In this document: positions 1 to 8,463 of the stretch, one piece after another
Layout of the letters: each line of letters starts with the position of its first letter
Position numbering within the stretch: the stretch's first letter is position 1
Assembly (NCBI RefSeq): GCF_021088345.1
Contig: NZ_CP088156.1
Coordinates: forward strand, 1,426,001-1,490,000
Length of the DNA: 64,000 nucleotides
Direction of reading: 5' to 3'
Source of the DNA: Bradyrhizobium ontarionense
GTDB taxonomy: Bacteria; Pseudomonadota; Alphaproteobacteria; Rhizobiales; Xanthobacteraceae
Made by a program: the position numbers and the translations under genes
Notes under the pieces: model-generated
Told to the model about the DNA's origin: nothing
Databases searched by the model: none
The model's input: the letters and a program-made list of their open reading frames with translations, nothing else

Positions 1-1057
1 CCTCGCAGCCCTCCAGCCAGCCGGCCGGCAGCGTCGCGCCGTCCTCCTGATAGCGGCCGAACAGGTCGGCCACGATTCGCTCGGCGTCGCGCATCACCCG
101 CATCACCCGCTCGTGCCGGTACATCCGCTGCCAGAGAAAGGCCTTGATCGTGGCCTCGTGCCCGGCGACCTCGCCCGGAAACGCCACCAGCGGGCCGGCG
201 TGCCGCCGCACGTCGTGCGGCGACAGCGGTTGCGTCCGCTCGATCCTGCTCTGGGCCTCGGCGGCGACGGCCGCGATCAGATAGGAGATCAGCTCGCGCA
301 CCAGTTCGGCGCCGCGCCTGATGTCGTCGAGGCCCGGATACTGGCGGTCGATCTCAGCGATCATGGCGGCGAGCAGCGGAACCTCCCTGAGGTCGTCCAC
401 GGTGAACAGGCCGGCACGCAGGCCGTCGTCGATGTCGTGGGCGTCGTAGGCGATGTCGTCGGACAAGGCCGCGACCTGGGCCTCGAGCGAGGCGTAGCTC
501 CGCAGCTCCAGGTCGAAGCGGGCATTGAACTCGGCAATCCCTTGCGGGACCGGCTGCTGCAACGGCCCGTTGTGCTTGACGATGCCCTCGAGCGATTCCC
601 AGGTCAGATTGAGGCCATCGAAATCCGGATAGCGCTGCTCGAACGCGGTGACGATTCGCAGGGTCTGGGCGTTGTGGTCAAAGCCGCCATGCGCCTCCAT
701 GCAGCGGTTGAGCGCCCGCTCCCCGGCATGACCGAATGGCGGATGGCCGATGTCATGCGCCAGCGCCAGGGTCTCGGTGAGATCCTCGTCGAGCCCGAGC
801 TGGCGCGCCAGCGCGCGGGCGATCTGGGCGACTTCCAGCGAATGGGTCAGGCGGGTCCGGTAATGGTCGCCCTCGTGGAAGACGAACACCTGGGTCTTGT
901 GCTTGAGCCGCCGGAAGGCGGTCGAATGGATGACCCGGTCGCAATCGCGGCGAAAGGGGCTGCGGGTGCGGGACGGCGGCTCGGCGAACAACCGGCCCCG
1001 GCTGCGATCGGGATCGCAGGAATAAGGAGCGCGGGGGGCAGCCATTCCAACCGACAC
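1..1057 (-). CDS. dgt: Deoxyguanosinetriphosphate triphosphohydrolase-like protein (3' end cut by window)
   Basis: HD-domain dNTP triphosphohydrolase, expected to cleave dNTPs to deoxynucleoside plus triphosphate in the cytosol. The protein enters from the right end of the gene and leaves the window before its stop codon, so about 350 residues are visible. Motifs seen are [34 protein letters not shown], and the metal-binding [14 protein letters not shown] chose the GTG at 1055-1057 because an AAGGGAAC ribosome site lies 8 bases upstream; an in-frame ATG four codons later (1043-1045) is the alternative. It is divergent from erpA, an arrangement usual in Bradyrhizobium-like genomes. The family assignment is firm, but substrate preference cannot be read from sequence. 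Confidence 0.93.
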   Translation of the reverse strand, partial: MSVGMAAPRAPYSCDPDRSRGRLFAEPPSRTRSPFRRDCDRVIHSTAFRRLKHKTQVFVFHEGDHYRTRLTHSLEVAQIARALARQLGLDEDLTETLALAHDIGHPPFGHAGERALNRCMEAHGGFDHNAQTLRIVTAFEQRYPDFDGLNLTWESLEGIVKHNGPLQQPVPQGIAEFNARFDLELRSYASLEAQVAALSDDIAYDAHDIDDGLRAGLFTVDDLREVPLLAAMIAEIDRQYPGLDDIRRGAELVRELISYLIAAVAAEAQSRIERTQPLSPHDVRRHAGPLVAFPGEVAGHEATIKAFLWQRMYRHERVMRVMRDAERIVADLFGRYQEDGATLPAGWLEGCE

Positions 1058-1167
1058 GGGCGATTGTTCCCTTTGAGATTTGATTCCTCGACGCGAGCCA
1101 CTTAACTATGGGGAGTGCCCGACACCAAATGAATAGGGCATGACGAGCCTCCCGGAGACCATTTGCC

Positions 1168-1509
1168 ATGACTGAAGCCTCGACCGGCCCCGTCACCATC
1201 AGCGAACGCGCCGCCCGCCGCATCGGGGAAATCCTCGGCAAGGAGACGGCCGGCGCCATGCTGCGCATTTCGGTCGAAGGCGGCGGCTGCTCCGGCTTCC
1301 AGTACAAGTTCGACGTCGACCGCGCCAAGGCCGACGACGATCTGGTGATCGAGCGCGACCGCGCGGTCGTCCTGGTCGATCCGGCCTCGGTGCCGTTTCT
1401 CGCCGGCTCCGAGGTCGATTTCGTCGATGACCTGATGGGCGCCTCGTTCCGGATCAACAATCCCAATGCCACCGCCTCGTGCGGCTGCGGCACCAGCTTT
1501 TCGGTCTAA
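1168..1509 (+). CDS. erpA: Iron-sulfur cluster insertion protein, HesB/IscA family
   Basis: A-type carrier of 113 residues that delivers iron-sulfur clusters to apoproteins in the cytosol. The three cluster-ligating cysteines of the family are present: Cys41 in EGGGCSGFQY, and Cys105 and Cys107 in the C-terminal ASCGCGTSF. The length is normal for the family. No isc or suf genes are adjacent, which fits ErpA rather than an operonic IscA. It is divergent from dgt and convergent with the hybrid kinase, whose stop lies 18 bases away. The ErpA name rests on general family features and the dgt neighbourhood; IscA-like is the alternative. Confidence 0.9.
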   Translation: MTEASTGPVTISERAARRIGEILGKETAGAMLRISVEGGGCSGFQYKFDVDRAKADDDLVIERDRAVVLVDPASVPFLAGSEVDFVDDLMGASFRINNPNATASCGCGTSFSV

Positions 1510-1527
1510 ACTCCCCTTCGTCTCGGC

Positions 1528-3903
1528 TCAGGCCTCGGCGGCCACGACAGGGCTGTCGGACGGCGCAAGACTGGGCGCCTCGACGCTCGATGCAGGCGTC
1601 CCGATCGCCTTCAGTATCGCCGCGACCATGGCCGGCTTGCGCAGCGGCTTGGCCAAAAAGTCCGTCATGCCGGCCTCGCGGCACTGCTTGATGTCGTCAG
1701 GGAAGGCGTTCGCGGTGAGCGCGATGATCGGCAGCTCGGCAAGCCGCCCACCCTTGGCCCGGATGGTCCGGGTCGCGGTGATGCCGTCCATCTCCGGCAT
1801 GCGGACATCCATTAGCACCAGATCGAACTCCTGTTCGTCCGCCGCCTTCACCGCCTGCAAGCCATCCGGAACGATGCATTTGTCGACCGCGAACTCCTGC
1901 AGCATCTTCGACACCACCATGCGGTTGGTGGCGTCATCCTCCGCGATCAGCACGCGCAAGGGACGGCCGAGCGCTTCGATCCGCGCCTTGAGGTCACCGG
2001 CGCCGACCCGGTCGCCGCGCTGATCGGACACCTGCTTGTCGCTCCACGGCAAGGTCAGGCTGAAGCGGAAGGTCGAACCTTCGCCCGCGACCGACGACAC
2101 CGCAATCGATCCGCCCATCTGCTCGATGATGCGCCGGGAGATCGCCAGCCCAAGCCCGGTGCCGCCGAAGCGACGGTTGATCGACGCATCGGCCTGGGCG
2201 AAATCGGTGAACAGCTTGCCGACACGATCGGCGGGAATGCCCATGCCGGTGTCGGAGACGCGCCACTCGATCGTCGCCTTGTGATCGTCGCGGGTGCGGC
2301 AGGCAACGGCGATGGTGACGCCGCCCTGCTCGGTGAACTTCACCGCGTTGGAGGCGAGGTTGATCAGCACCTGGCGAATGCGCGCGACGTCGCCCTTGAG
2401 CGCCGGCGGCAGCTTCGGATCGATGTCCGAATTGACCAGCAGGCTCTTCGATTTCGCGTTGACGCCGATGATGGCGGTCACCGCCTCGACCAGAGCGGCC
2501 GGCGAAAAATCGACGGTCTCGAACTCCAGCTTGCCGGCGTTGAGCTTGGACAGATCGAGGATGTCGTTGAGGATGCGCTGCAGATTGTCGCCGGACTCAC
2601 GGATGGTCATGACGGCGTGGCGCTGCTCGTCGTCGAGCTTGGTCTCCAGCAAGGTCGAGGCGAGCCCGAGCACGCCGTTCATGGGGGTGCGGATCTCGTG
2701 GCTCATCATCGCCAGGAAGTCGGACTTGGCCCTGCTCTCGGCCTCCGCCTGCTCGGCCCGCCAGCGCTCGGTGACGTCGCGTCCGAAGCCGCGATAGCCG
2801 GCGAACTTGCCGTCATAGTCGCGCGCCGGCCGCGCGGTCAGCGCCCAGCGGCGGCGCTCGCCGCCGGCCACGACGACATGGATCAGGATCTCAGGGATCG
2901 AGAGCCGCTTGGTCATGCGGTCGGCAAACGTGGAAAGCGTCGCCGTATCCGTCGGGCAGAGATATTTCAGCGTGTCGATGAGCCGCTCGCCCTTGAGCTG
3001 ATCGAGCGGGAGCTGCGCCACATCGGCAAAGCGCTGCGGCGCGTCGATCAGGCGGCCCTCGGAGTCGGTCTGCCACAGCCAGCTCGAGGCGTTCTCCTGG
3101 AACTCCTTGAGCAGCAGCGAGATCGTCTCGTTCTGCCGCTCGTGACGGATCTGCGCCTTCAGGTTCTCCAGGAACACGTTGCCGTGCGACACCAGGTGAC
3201 GCACCATGAAGGACGTGTAGAGCAGCAGGAACACGACGAGCACGAGATAGGGCGCGCCGCCGCACAGAAACAGCGACCCCACCGAGCCGAGCATCAAGGT
3301 CCAGGTGTAGGCGAGGCCTGCCCGCGGCACGCTCGACATCGCGAAGGCGCCGCCGGAGATCATCCCGGTCATCAGCGAGCCCACGATGATCTGCAGATGC
3401 GCATCGACCTGCGGCATCACGATGAGCGGCAGCGATCCCCAGATGCAGGCGAGGAAGAACGCCTGCAGCGTCATGCGACGGATGGCGCGTTCCGACGCCT
3501 CCTGCGGCCGCGACTTGCGCGCGCGCCACCAGCCACGCATCGCCATGCCGCCCGCCACGGCGATCGCAGTACCCCATGCGATGAGAAAGGGATTGGAGAC
3601 GGTGTTCCAGAACACGCCGAGAATGATGGCGGCGTTCGCGAAATTGATACCGATGGTCACCGGGACGAGGCGCGCGACGGCATCGATCTGCCGCGCGCGG
3701 ATGCGACGGCGGTCGCGCTCGGTCAGAGCTTCGTCGTCGAGACCTTCGATGGCGCCGAAGCCGCCGATCCAAAGAAAGAAGGCACCCAGCGGACTGCCGC
3801 CGGCAGTTCGCTTCGAGGTCGAGGGATCCCCAGGCCAATTCATGAGGGTGCAGAACCTTCCGTGTGATCCTCTTGCCAATGCCTCATCGGCTGCTTCAGC
3901 CAC
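1528..3903 (-). CDS. Membrane-bound hybrid sensor histidine kinase (PAS, kinase, receiver)
   Basis: 791 residues. About six hydrophobic segments lie between residues 79 and 235, followed by a PAS-like sensor region (about 270-385), then a HisKA domain with SHEIRTPMNG, where His402 is the predicted phosphoacceptor. The ATPase domain shows the N box NLASNAVKFT, the G1 box DTGMGIP and the G2 box GTGLGL. A C-terminal receiver has its acceptor Asp699 in LMDVRMPEMDG. The last 20 or so residues are a loose Ala/Ser/Pro tail. The start is uncertain: GTG at 3903 gives the longest form, and ATG at 3843 (MNWPGDPSTSK) is possible. No response regulator or phosphotransfer gene is adjacent, so the output partner is unknown. 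Confidence 0.88.
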   Translation of the reverse strand: MAEAADEALARGSHGRFCTLMNWPGDPSTSKRTAGGSPLGAFFLWIGGFGAIEGLDDEALTERDRRRIRARQIDAVARLVPVTIGINFANAAIILGVFWNTVSNPFLIAWGTAIAVAGGMAMRGWWRARKSRPQEASERAIRRMTLQAFFLACIWGSLPLIVMPQVDAHLQIIVGSLMTGMISGGAFAMSSVPRAGLAYTWTLMLGSVGSLFLCGGAPYLVLVVFLLLYTSFMVRHLVSHGNVFLENLKAQIRHERQNETISLLLKEFQENASSWLWQTDSEGRLIDAPQRFADVAQLPLDQLKGERLIDTLKYLCPTDTATLSTFADRMTKRLSIPEILIHVVVAGGERRRWALTARPARDYDGKFAGYRGFGRDVTERWRAEQAEAESRAKSDFLAMMSHEIRTPMNGVLGLASTLLETKLDDEQRHAVMTIRESGDNLQRILNDILDLSKLNAGKLEFETVDFSPAALVEAVTAIIGVNAKSKSLLVNSDIDPKLPPALKGDVARIRQVLINLASNAVKFTEQGGVTIAVACRTRDDHKATIEWRVSDTGMGIPADRVGKLFTDFAQADASINRRFGGTGLGLAISRRIIEQMGGSIAVSSVAGEGSTFRFSLTLPWSDKQVSDQRGDRVGAGDLKARIEALGRPLRVLIAEDDATNRMVVSKMLQEFAVDKCIVPDGLQAVKAADEQEFDLVLMDVRMPEMDGITATRTIRAKGGRLAELPIIALTANAFPDDIKQCREAGMTDFLAKPLRKPAMVAAILKAIGTPASSVEAPSLAPSDSPVVAAEA

Positions 3904-4080
3904 GTTAATTGTCTCGCCCGTAGAATTACGGAAAAGACGATCTGCGACCCTCTGCGATCGTCAGCGCAACGCAATTGCCGCGGTCTGCTCCGGTTCGACC
4001 GTGAGCTGACGGGCCACCGAACGCGGGTCCGCATTCTCGCGGCATGATCGGCCCGAGGTCTTGCGTGTTGAATTCACCCT
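3904..4080. other. Upstream region of the hybrid kinase
   Basis: Non-coding DNA between the kinase start and the dispersed repeat. It presumably carries the kinase promoter. I see no clear binding-site symmetry or small gene here. Confidence 0.4.
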
Positions 4081-4490
4081 CATGACAAGCGAGGGCGCAG
4101 GGAATGCCGGGTGCTGGCCGCAACCCATGGCCCGCCTGCAGAAAAAAAGCAGGCGGCAGTCACCACAGGTCCAGCCGGTCAACCGGCATTCCCTGCGCGA
4201 TGGATTTACGCCTTATGCGTACTCTCCCCGGGGACCGGGCTGTCTTGCCCCCGTGACCGGCGGATCATCATCACCACCGGCGTAGCATCAGCGTCGGGAT
4301 GCCAGGACCATACGTTTTCGACGTGCGCCTCGTGCCGTTCGTCCGCACGGCAAAGCCATGCTGCGACCCGAAGCGCCCACCGCATCCCACCCCGCGTTCC
4401 GTGACGATCGCGATACGCCCCTCGTGCCGGGGCGGGACGGCATGAGACAACCACAATTTCTGATAAAAAGAAAGCGCGATATTTTTCGCC
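4081..4490 (+). repeat. Dispersed structured repeat, copy A
   Basis: About 400 bp with an inverted second copy at 49735-50180. A 53-base core at 4219-4271 is identical to the reverse complement of 49944-49996. Outer arms at 4095-4110 and 4183-4198 pair perfectly over 16 bp, and inside them is a hairpin with 8-bp stems (4132-4139 and 4149-4156) around an A-rich loop. Short open frames through this element look spurious. No transposase or target duplication is visible. Confidence 0.85.
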
Positions 4491-4669
4491 ACGGGACTGG
4501 ACAGGCCAAATCAGCTTGAAGGAGCTGATGAAAATCGTTTGTGCGCGCAGACGGATTCGACGTCGTCGGCACCGGCCGAAGTTCGCAAGACAAACAATGC
4601 CGCACCAATTGGATTTGCGCGACGGGCACGCACGACGGCGCAGCGTCGCGCCGCGCCTGGGCAGATCCC
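4491..4669. other. Spacer after repeat copy A
   Basis: No gene with a convincing start, ribosome site or recognisable product was found between the repeat and the stop codon of the metallophosphoesterase. Confidence 0.4.
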
Positions 4670-5410
4670 TCAGATCACGGCACCCGATGCGTAGGCGCAG
4701 GCCCAGTGCGGAAAGCCGTTCTCCATCGCGCGCGCGGCTGCGCGATCCCAGTCGTAGGTCAGCGCCAGCAGCTCCGCCTGCCAATGCCCCCGCCGCTCCG
4801 TCAGCACGGCATAGCGCGCGTGTGGCGAGCGATATTCGAGCTGGGCCGCGACCGGGATGTCGCCGAACACCGGGCAGCCGACACTGCCGGGATTGACGAC
4901 CATGGGTCCGCGGGGCACCTGCACCACCGCCTGCCGATGGCTGTGCCCGCACAGCACGAGCGCGGCGCCATCCAGGTTGACGAGACGTGTGGTCAGCACG
5001 TCGCGGCGCGCTGGGACGTAGCGGCCGTCGTCGAGCATCTCTTCCAGAAGGCAGGTGCTGTCGTCGTCGGGTGTGCCGTGAACCGCGAGGATGCCCTGCT
5101 CCAGCGCGACTCGCGCGGGAAGCGCATGCAACCGACGGCGCTGCTCGACGGTGAGCGCCGCGCGCGCAAAGCGCCCTGCCGGCGACAGCTTCTCTTCGGG
5201 CCATTCCTCGATCCAGCGGTCGTGATTGCCGCGCACCGTCGGCAGCGCCAGCGACTGCAGCAGCTCGAAGGTTTCGCGCGGCCATAGCGGGCTGGTCACG
5301 CAGTCGCCGAGATTGACCGTGGCATCGACGCTGCGCGTTTCGATGTCGGCGAGCACGGCCTCCAAAGCGGGCAGATTGCCATGCACGTCGGAAATCACGG
5401 CCAGCCTCAT
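4670..5410 (-). CDS. Cytosolic metallophosphoesterase, YfcE/MJ0936-like
   Basis: 246 residues with the full calcineurin-like metal-binding set: SDVHGN (Asp8, His10), NLGD (Asp36), RGNHDRW (Asn62, His63), AVHGTPDD and CGHSHRQ. The C-terminal NPGSVG motif is typical of the YfcE/MJ0936 group of small phosphodiesterases. There is no signal peptide, so it should act in the cytosol. A GGAG ribosome site lies 7 bases before the ATG. It stands alone between repeats, so context says nothing about the substrate. Confidence 0.85.
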   Translation of the reverse strand: MRLAVISDVHGNLPALEAVLADIETRSVDATVNLGDCVTSPLWPRETFELLQSLALPTVRGNHDRWIEEWPEEKLSPAGRFARAALTVEQRRRLHALPARVALEQGILAVHGTPDDDSTCLLEEMLDDGRYVPARRDVLTTRLVNLDGAALVLCGHSHRQAVVQVPRGPMVVNPGSVGCPVFGDIPVAAQLEYRSPHARYAVLTERRGHWQAELLALTYDWDRAAARAMENGFPHWACAYASGAVI

Positions 5411-5472
5411 TGGACAACTCCTACGCCCGCAATTCGTATCTGAATCAGTTGGGACAAAGCTCTATCATCTTT

Positions 5473-5547
5473 CGTCATTGCGAGCGAAGCGAAGCAATCC
5501 AGAATCCTTGCGTCGCCCTGGATTGCTTCGCTTCGCTCGCAATGACG
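5473..5547. repeat. R1 palindromic repeat, copy 1
   Basis: Two 30-base arms (5473-5502 and 5518-5547) are perfect reverse complements around a 15-base loop. The arm contains CATTGCGAGCGAAGCGAAGC. A second, partly decayed copy lies at 50259-50322. It lies upstream of the metallophosphoesterase start. Confidence 0.85.
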
Positions 5548-5555
5548 GCGCAAAC

Positions 5556-5672
5556 GTAGGGTGGGCAAAGCGCCGCCGAAGGCGGCGCGTGCCCACCATC
5601 TGTCCGACTATGGAACGGTGGGCACGGTGCTCGCGACGCCGTCGCGTCGCTGCACGCCTTTGCCCACCCTAC
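5556..5672. repeat. R2 palindromic repeat, copy 1
   Basis: The ends GTAGGGTGGGCAAAG (5556-5570) and its complement (5658-5672) pair, and inside them CGTGCCCACC (5588-5597) pairs with GGTGGGCACG (5617-5626). The right end is 12 bases from the stop codon of the membrane protein gene that ends at 5685. A second near-complete copy is at 7339-7457. Confidence 0.85.
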
Positions 5673-5684
5673 GGAATGCGCCTA

Positions 5685-6344
5685 TCAAGCACGCGTGGAG
5701 ACGGTCGCCAGCATCGGAGTCCTTCCAGCATAGCGCAGCAGCAACCGATGCGTCGGATAGAAGATCACCAGAGGCAAGCCGATCAACAGCAGCGCAAACC
5801 ACGCCGTCCCCGGCATGAAGCTCTGCGCCGCGGCATCGCTCAGTCCGAACACGTAGTTGATGTTGACGGGCAGATTGCCCGCGGCGGGCGGCGGCGGCAT
5901 CAGGAAGTAGCAGACCGACAGCAGCGCCCAGGCGCCGACCGTCCAGACCGCGAAGGCGCGCCGGTCGTAGCCGAGCCGCCACACCAGCCAGGCCAGCACG
6001 AACGGCAGCCAGAAATGGAAGAACGACAGGCCGCGCGTGAACAGCGGCAGCTTGGCGTCGAACATGTAGGACGTCATGCCGGTCAGCGGCACGCCCGCGG
6101 CGGTGCCGAGGAAGTCGACGACCCACAGCGCCTGCGGCAAGAGGATGCCGACGGCGGGCGCCGACGCCAGCAGCGGGCTCTCCAGCCAGACCGCGGCGAG
6201 CGTGGTCAAGAGCGCAACGTCGCAGAAATAGAGGAAGTTGGTGGGGCCGTAGGCCATGAGATAGGTCGGTACCAGCACCGCGCAGAACGCGCTGTAGGCG
6301 AGCTTGAACCACAGCGGAATGCCAGCCTTAGCAACCGTGTCCAT
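5685..6344 (-). CDS. Polytopic membrane protein of unknown function
   Basis: 219 residues, largely hydrophobic, with about six or seven predicted membrane segments (for example around residues 12-32, 35-55, 60-80, 106-125, 131-150 and 180-200). A Pro-rich loop PPPPAAGNLPVN lies near residue 155. I do not recognise a named family with certainty. The start ATG at 6344 follows a G-rich stretch that could serve as a ribosome site. The gene is single and flanked by repeats, so no role can be inferred from neighbours. Confidence 0.75.
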   Translation of the reverse strand: MDTVAKAGIPLWFKLAYSAFCAVLVPTYLMAYGPTNFLYFCDVALLTTLAAVWLESPLLASAPAVGILLPQALWVVDFLGTAAGVPLTGMTSYMFDAKLPLFTRGLSFFHFWLPFVLAWLVWRLGYDRRAFAVWTVGAWALLSVCYFLMPPPPAAGNLPVNINYVFGLSDAAAQSFMPGTAWFALLLIGLPLVIFYPTHRLLLRYAGRTPMLATVSTRA

Positions 6345-6596
6345 CGATCCCCTGTCCCTGCAATATGACTGTTTCGCAATCGCGCGGAGATTGTGCGGAG
6401 ACGGGCCGGCGCGTCAATCGAACTGCCGACGAATTCGTGCTCAGCGTTAATGAGAGTTTGAACGTATCTATTGATGAGGCACGAGACCCCGTCGGCACCC
6501 GCGCTCGAGACGCCCCGTTCGCGTTGAAGAGCAATTGAAGCTATGCCAATCTCGCCGCGAGGCACCTTATCGTCGCCCCCCTGAGGAGACAGAAGC

Positions 6597-6914
6597 ATGG
6601 TGGGAGTGTTCGCCGGACCCGCCGCCGCCTTCGTTACGCTGTTCGGCCTCGCTGCGCTGGGTATGCTGTGCATCGCCGTCTACTGGCTGTTCAACAAGCA
6701 TGTCAGGTTGAGAGAGCTGGCACGCGTGCGCGAGCTGCTTGCTCGCTACAATCCATCGGACCCTGAATACAACACGGTGAGAGCGCTCTACACGTCGATG
6801 GTGATCGATGCGGAGCGTTGGAGCTTTTTTCACAGCGATTCAGCGTCGATGGATCACGGCGGCGATGGTCATCACGTCAGCAGCGATGCCGCTGGAGGCG
6901 GTAACCATCACTGA
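6597..6914 (+). CDS. Small single-span membrane protein with His-rich tail
   Basis: 105 residues. One strong membrane segment (about residues 5-30) is followed by a charged helix containing RLRELARVRELLARY and a tail rich in His, Gly and Asp (DHGGDGHH, GGGNHH) that could bind metal. A GAGGAGA ribosome site lies 7 bases before the ATG, which supports a real gene. No family is recognised. Confidence 0.6.
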   Translation: MVGVFAGPAAAFVTLFGLAALGMLCIAVYWLFNKHVRLRELARVRELLARYNPSDPEYNTVRALYTSMVIDAERWSFFHSDSASMDHGGDGHHVSSDAAGGGNHH

Positions 6915-6955
6915 TCTTACTGATTCCAGCGAGCCGAGCGGTCGCGATGTCCGCC

Positions 6956-7055
6956 GTCATTCCAGGGCAATCGTCAATGCGAAGGCGTGTTGACGATTGA
7001 TGCCCGGAATGAACGCAAGACAATGTCGAGATTCCGGGTTCAAGGCCTTGCCCCG
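6956..7055. repeat. R4 repeat, copy 1
   Basis: The first part (6956-6977 with 6990-7012) is an imperfect inverted repeat ending in CATTCC/GGAATG. The second part (about 7030-7055) matches in reverse the segment at 48061-48100, including ATTCCGGGTTCAAGGCCTTG. Confidence 0.7.
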
Positions 7056-7140
7056 TATTGACGGTGGATATGACGCAGTCGGACCAATCGTCGTCGTTCG
7101 TAGCAACCATTAAACGCATGGCATGCGGTGCTCGTGACTG

Positions 7141-7299
7141 CGCCCTCTCCCCTTGCGGGAGAGGGCATGCAGGACAGCGCGGCGAGCTCGTTCGGGTGAG
7201 GGGTCTGCCTCCGCGCGCGTTGTCTGCGGAGAGATACCCCTCACCCGACCGCGTGCGTGGATGGGTCGGCGATGCCCTCTCCCACAAGGGGAGAGGGCG
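7141..7299. repeat. R3 palindromic repeat
   Basis: The ends are GCCCTCTCCCCTTGCGGGAG (from 7142) and its near-complement ending at 7299. Internally GGGTGAGGGG pairs with CCCCTCACCC. I recall similar elements as common in Bradyrhizobium spacers. It lies between R4 and R2 in one 550-base gene-free spacer. Confidence 0.75.
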
Positions 7300-7338
7300 C
7301 TGTATCGTGCAGCGTGACACTGGCTAAGCTAATCAGTC

Positions 7339-7457
7339 GGTGGGCAAAAGCGAGCGCCGCAGGCGATCGCGTGCCCACCAACTTGGGTCACGCCCAGTCG
7401 CGGTGGGCACGGTGCTCGCGACGCTGGCGCGTCGCTGCGCGCCTTTGCCCACCCTAC
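7339..7457. repeat. R2 palindromic repeat, copy 2
   Basis: It shares GGTGGGCACGGTGCTCGCGA and CTTTGCCCACCCTACG with copy 1. Its right end is 7 bases from the stop codon of the LysR gene ending at 7465. With R4 and R3 it fills the spacer 6915-7464, in which I see no gene. Confidence 0.82.
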
Positions 7458-7464
7458 GATTCTC

Positions 7465-8370
7465 TCATTGCGGCGCGGCGATCGCGAACACGTCGGCGCG
7501 CTCGATGATCAGGTCGCGGAACAGGCGGGCGCGGTGCGACATCCATTGCGGGTCGGGATAGACGACGTGGAGCGGCAGCGACGGCACGTCGTAGTCGGGC
7601 AGCAGATGGATCAGCTTGCCCGACGCGATGTGGCCGACCGCGCACCAGTCGGGCAGCACGGCGACGCCCAGACCCTCGAGCGCGGCCAGGGTCATGATGT
7701 CGGCATCGTCGCAGGTCAGCGATGGCGTGATGCCGACGACGTGACGGCCGGTCTCGGACTCGAAGCTCCACTCGTTCTTCGGCGACAGCCGCGAATAGGT
7801 CACGCACGGCAGCTGACGCAGATCGTTGGGCAGTCGCGGCTGACGGTGCCGGGCGAGCAGCGTGGGCGCCGCGACCAGCAGTCGCTTCACGGTGCCGACA
7901 CGTCGCGCCACCAGCGAGCTAGAGCTGAGCACGCCGATGCGGATGGCGAGTTCCGTTCCGGTCTCGACGAGGTCGACGAACTGCTCGGTGAACCGGATGT
8001 CGAGCCGCACCCCGGGATAGCGGCGGCCGTACTCGGCAAAGATGTCGCTGAAGAAATAGCGGCCGAACGAGGTCGGCACCGTCATTCGCAGGGTGCCCGA
8101 GGGAGCGCCGGCCCGGCGCGGCGCCGGCACACCCGCGCTCTCGAACAGGGTGACGATGTCCTTGGCGAGCTTCAGGACCCGATCGGCCTCCGCGGTCGGA
8201 CGCAGCTTACGCGTGGTGCGGACGAACAGCCGGCAGCCGAACTGCTCCTCCAATAGCGCGATCCGCTTGGTGATCGCCGGCTGTCCCAAGCCGAGATCGG
8301 CCGCGGCCTGGGTGAAGCTGCCGGCCTCCATGACGCGGATGAAGGTCTGCAGCGCGTCGATCCGGTCCAT
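7465..8370 (-). CDS. LysR-family transcriptional regulator
   Basis: 301 residues, the usual length. The N-terminal winged helix-turn-helix (residues 1-60) contains FTQAAADLGLGQPAITKRI, followed by an effector-binding domain. The start MDRIDALQTFIRV follows a GGGGAGG ribosome site. It is divergent from the StyA-like monooxygenase gene with 93 bases between the starts, the classic arrangement for a LysR protein controlling its neighbour. A candidate operator lies at 8382-8409. Control of the monooxygenase is inferred from position only. Confidence 0.88.
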   Translation of the reverse strand: MDRIDALQTFIRVMEAGSFTQAAADLGLGQPAITKRIALLEEQFGCRLFVRTTRKLRPTAEADRVLKLAKDIVTLFESAGVPAPRRAGAPSGTLRMTVPTSFGRYFFSDIFAEYGRRYPGVRLDIRFTEQFVDLVETGTELAIRIGVLSSSSLVARRVGTVKRLLVAAPTLLARHRQPRLPNDLRQLPCVTYSRLSPKNEWSFESETGRHVVGITPSLTCDDADIMTLAALEGLGVAVLPDWCAVGHIASGKLIHLLPDYDVPSLPLHVVYPDPQWMSHRARLFRDLIIERADVFAIAAPQ

Positions 8371-8381
8371 CCATTCCTCCC

Positions 8382-8409
8382 CGGAATGAGTTTTATTCTT
8401 GCCATTCCG
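8382..8409. promoter_or_regulatory. Candidate LysR operator
   Basis: Inverted repeat CGGAATG (8382-8388), 14-base spacer, CATTCCG (8403-8409), between the divergent lysR-type and monooxygenase starts. A second palindrome, CGTATACG, overlaps its right end at 8408-8415. Spacing and symmetry fit LysR-type sites, but no binding data are available. Confidence 0.4.
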
Positions 8410-8463
8410 TATACGTCAGGAGGAGGACTGGTCTAGCCTGTAAAAAAATACGGGAGGGAGACC

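Noticed and set aside
113..1105. 330-residue open frame opposite dgt
   Set aside because: It is the complement of the real dgt frame, has Arg/Gly/Asp-biased composition and no domain; typical high-GC shadow.
2281..3867. 528-residue open frame opposite the hybrid kinase
   Set aside because: The kinase on the other strand has full catalytic motifs; this frame is His/Arg/Gln-rich and without motif.
4061..4404. Short open frames inside repeat copy A (and similar in copy B)
   Set aside because: Peptides such as SPRGPGCLAPVTGG follow repeat sequence and differ in frame between copies. I regard them as spurious products of the repeat.
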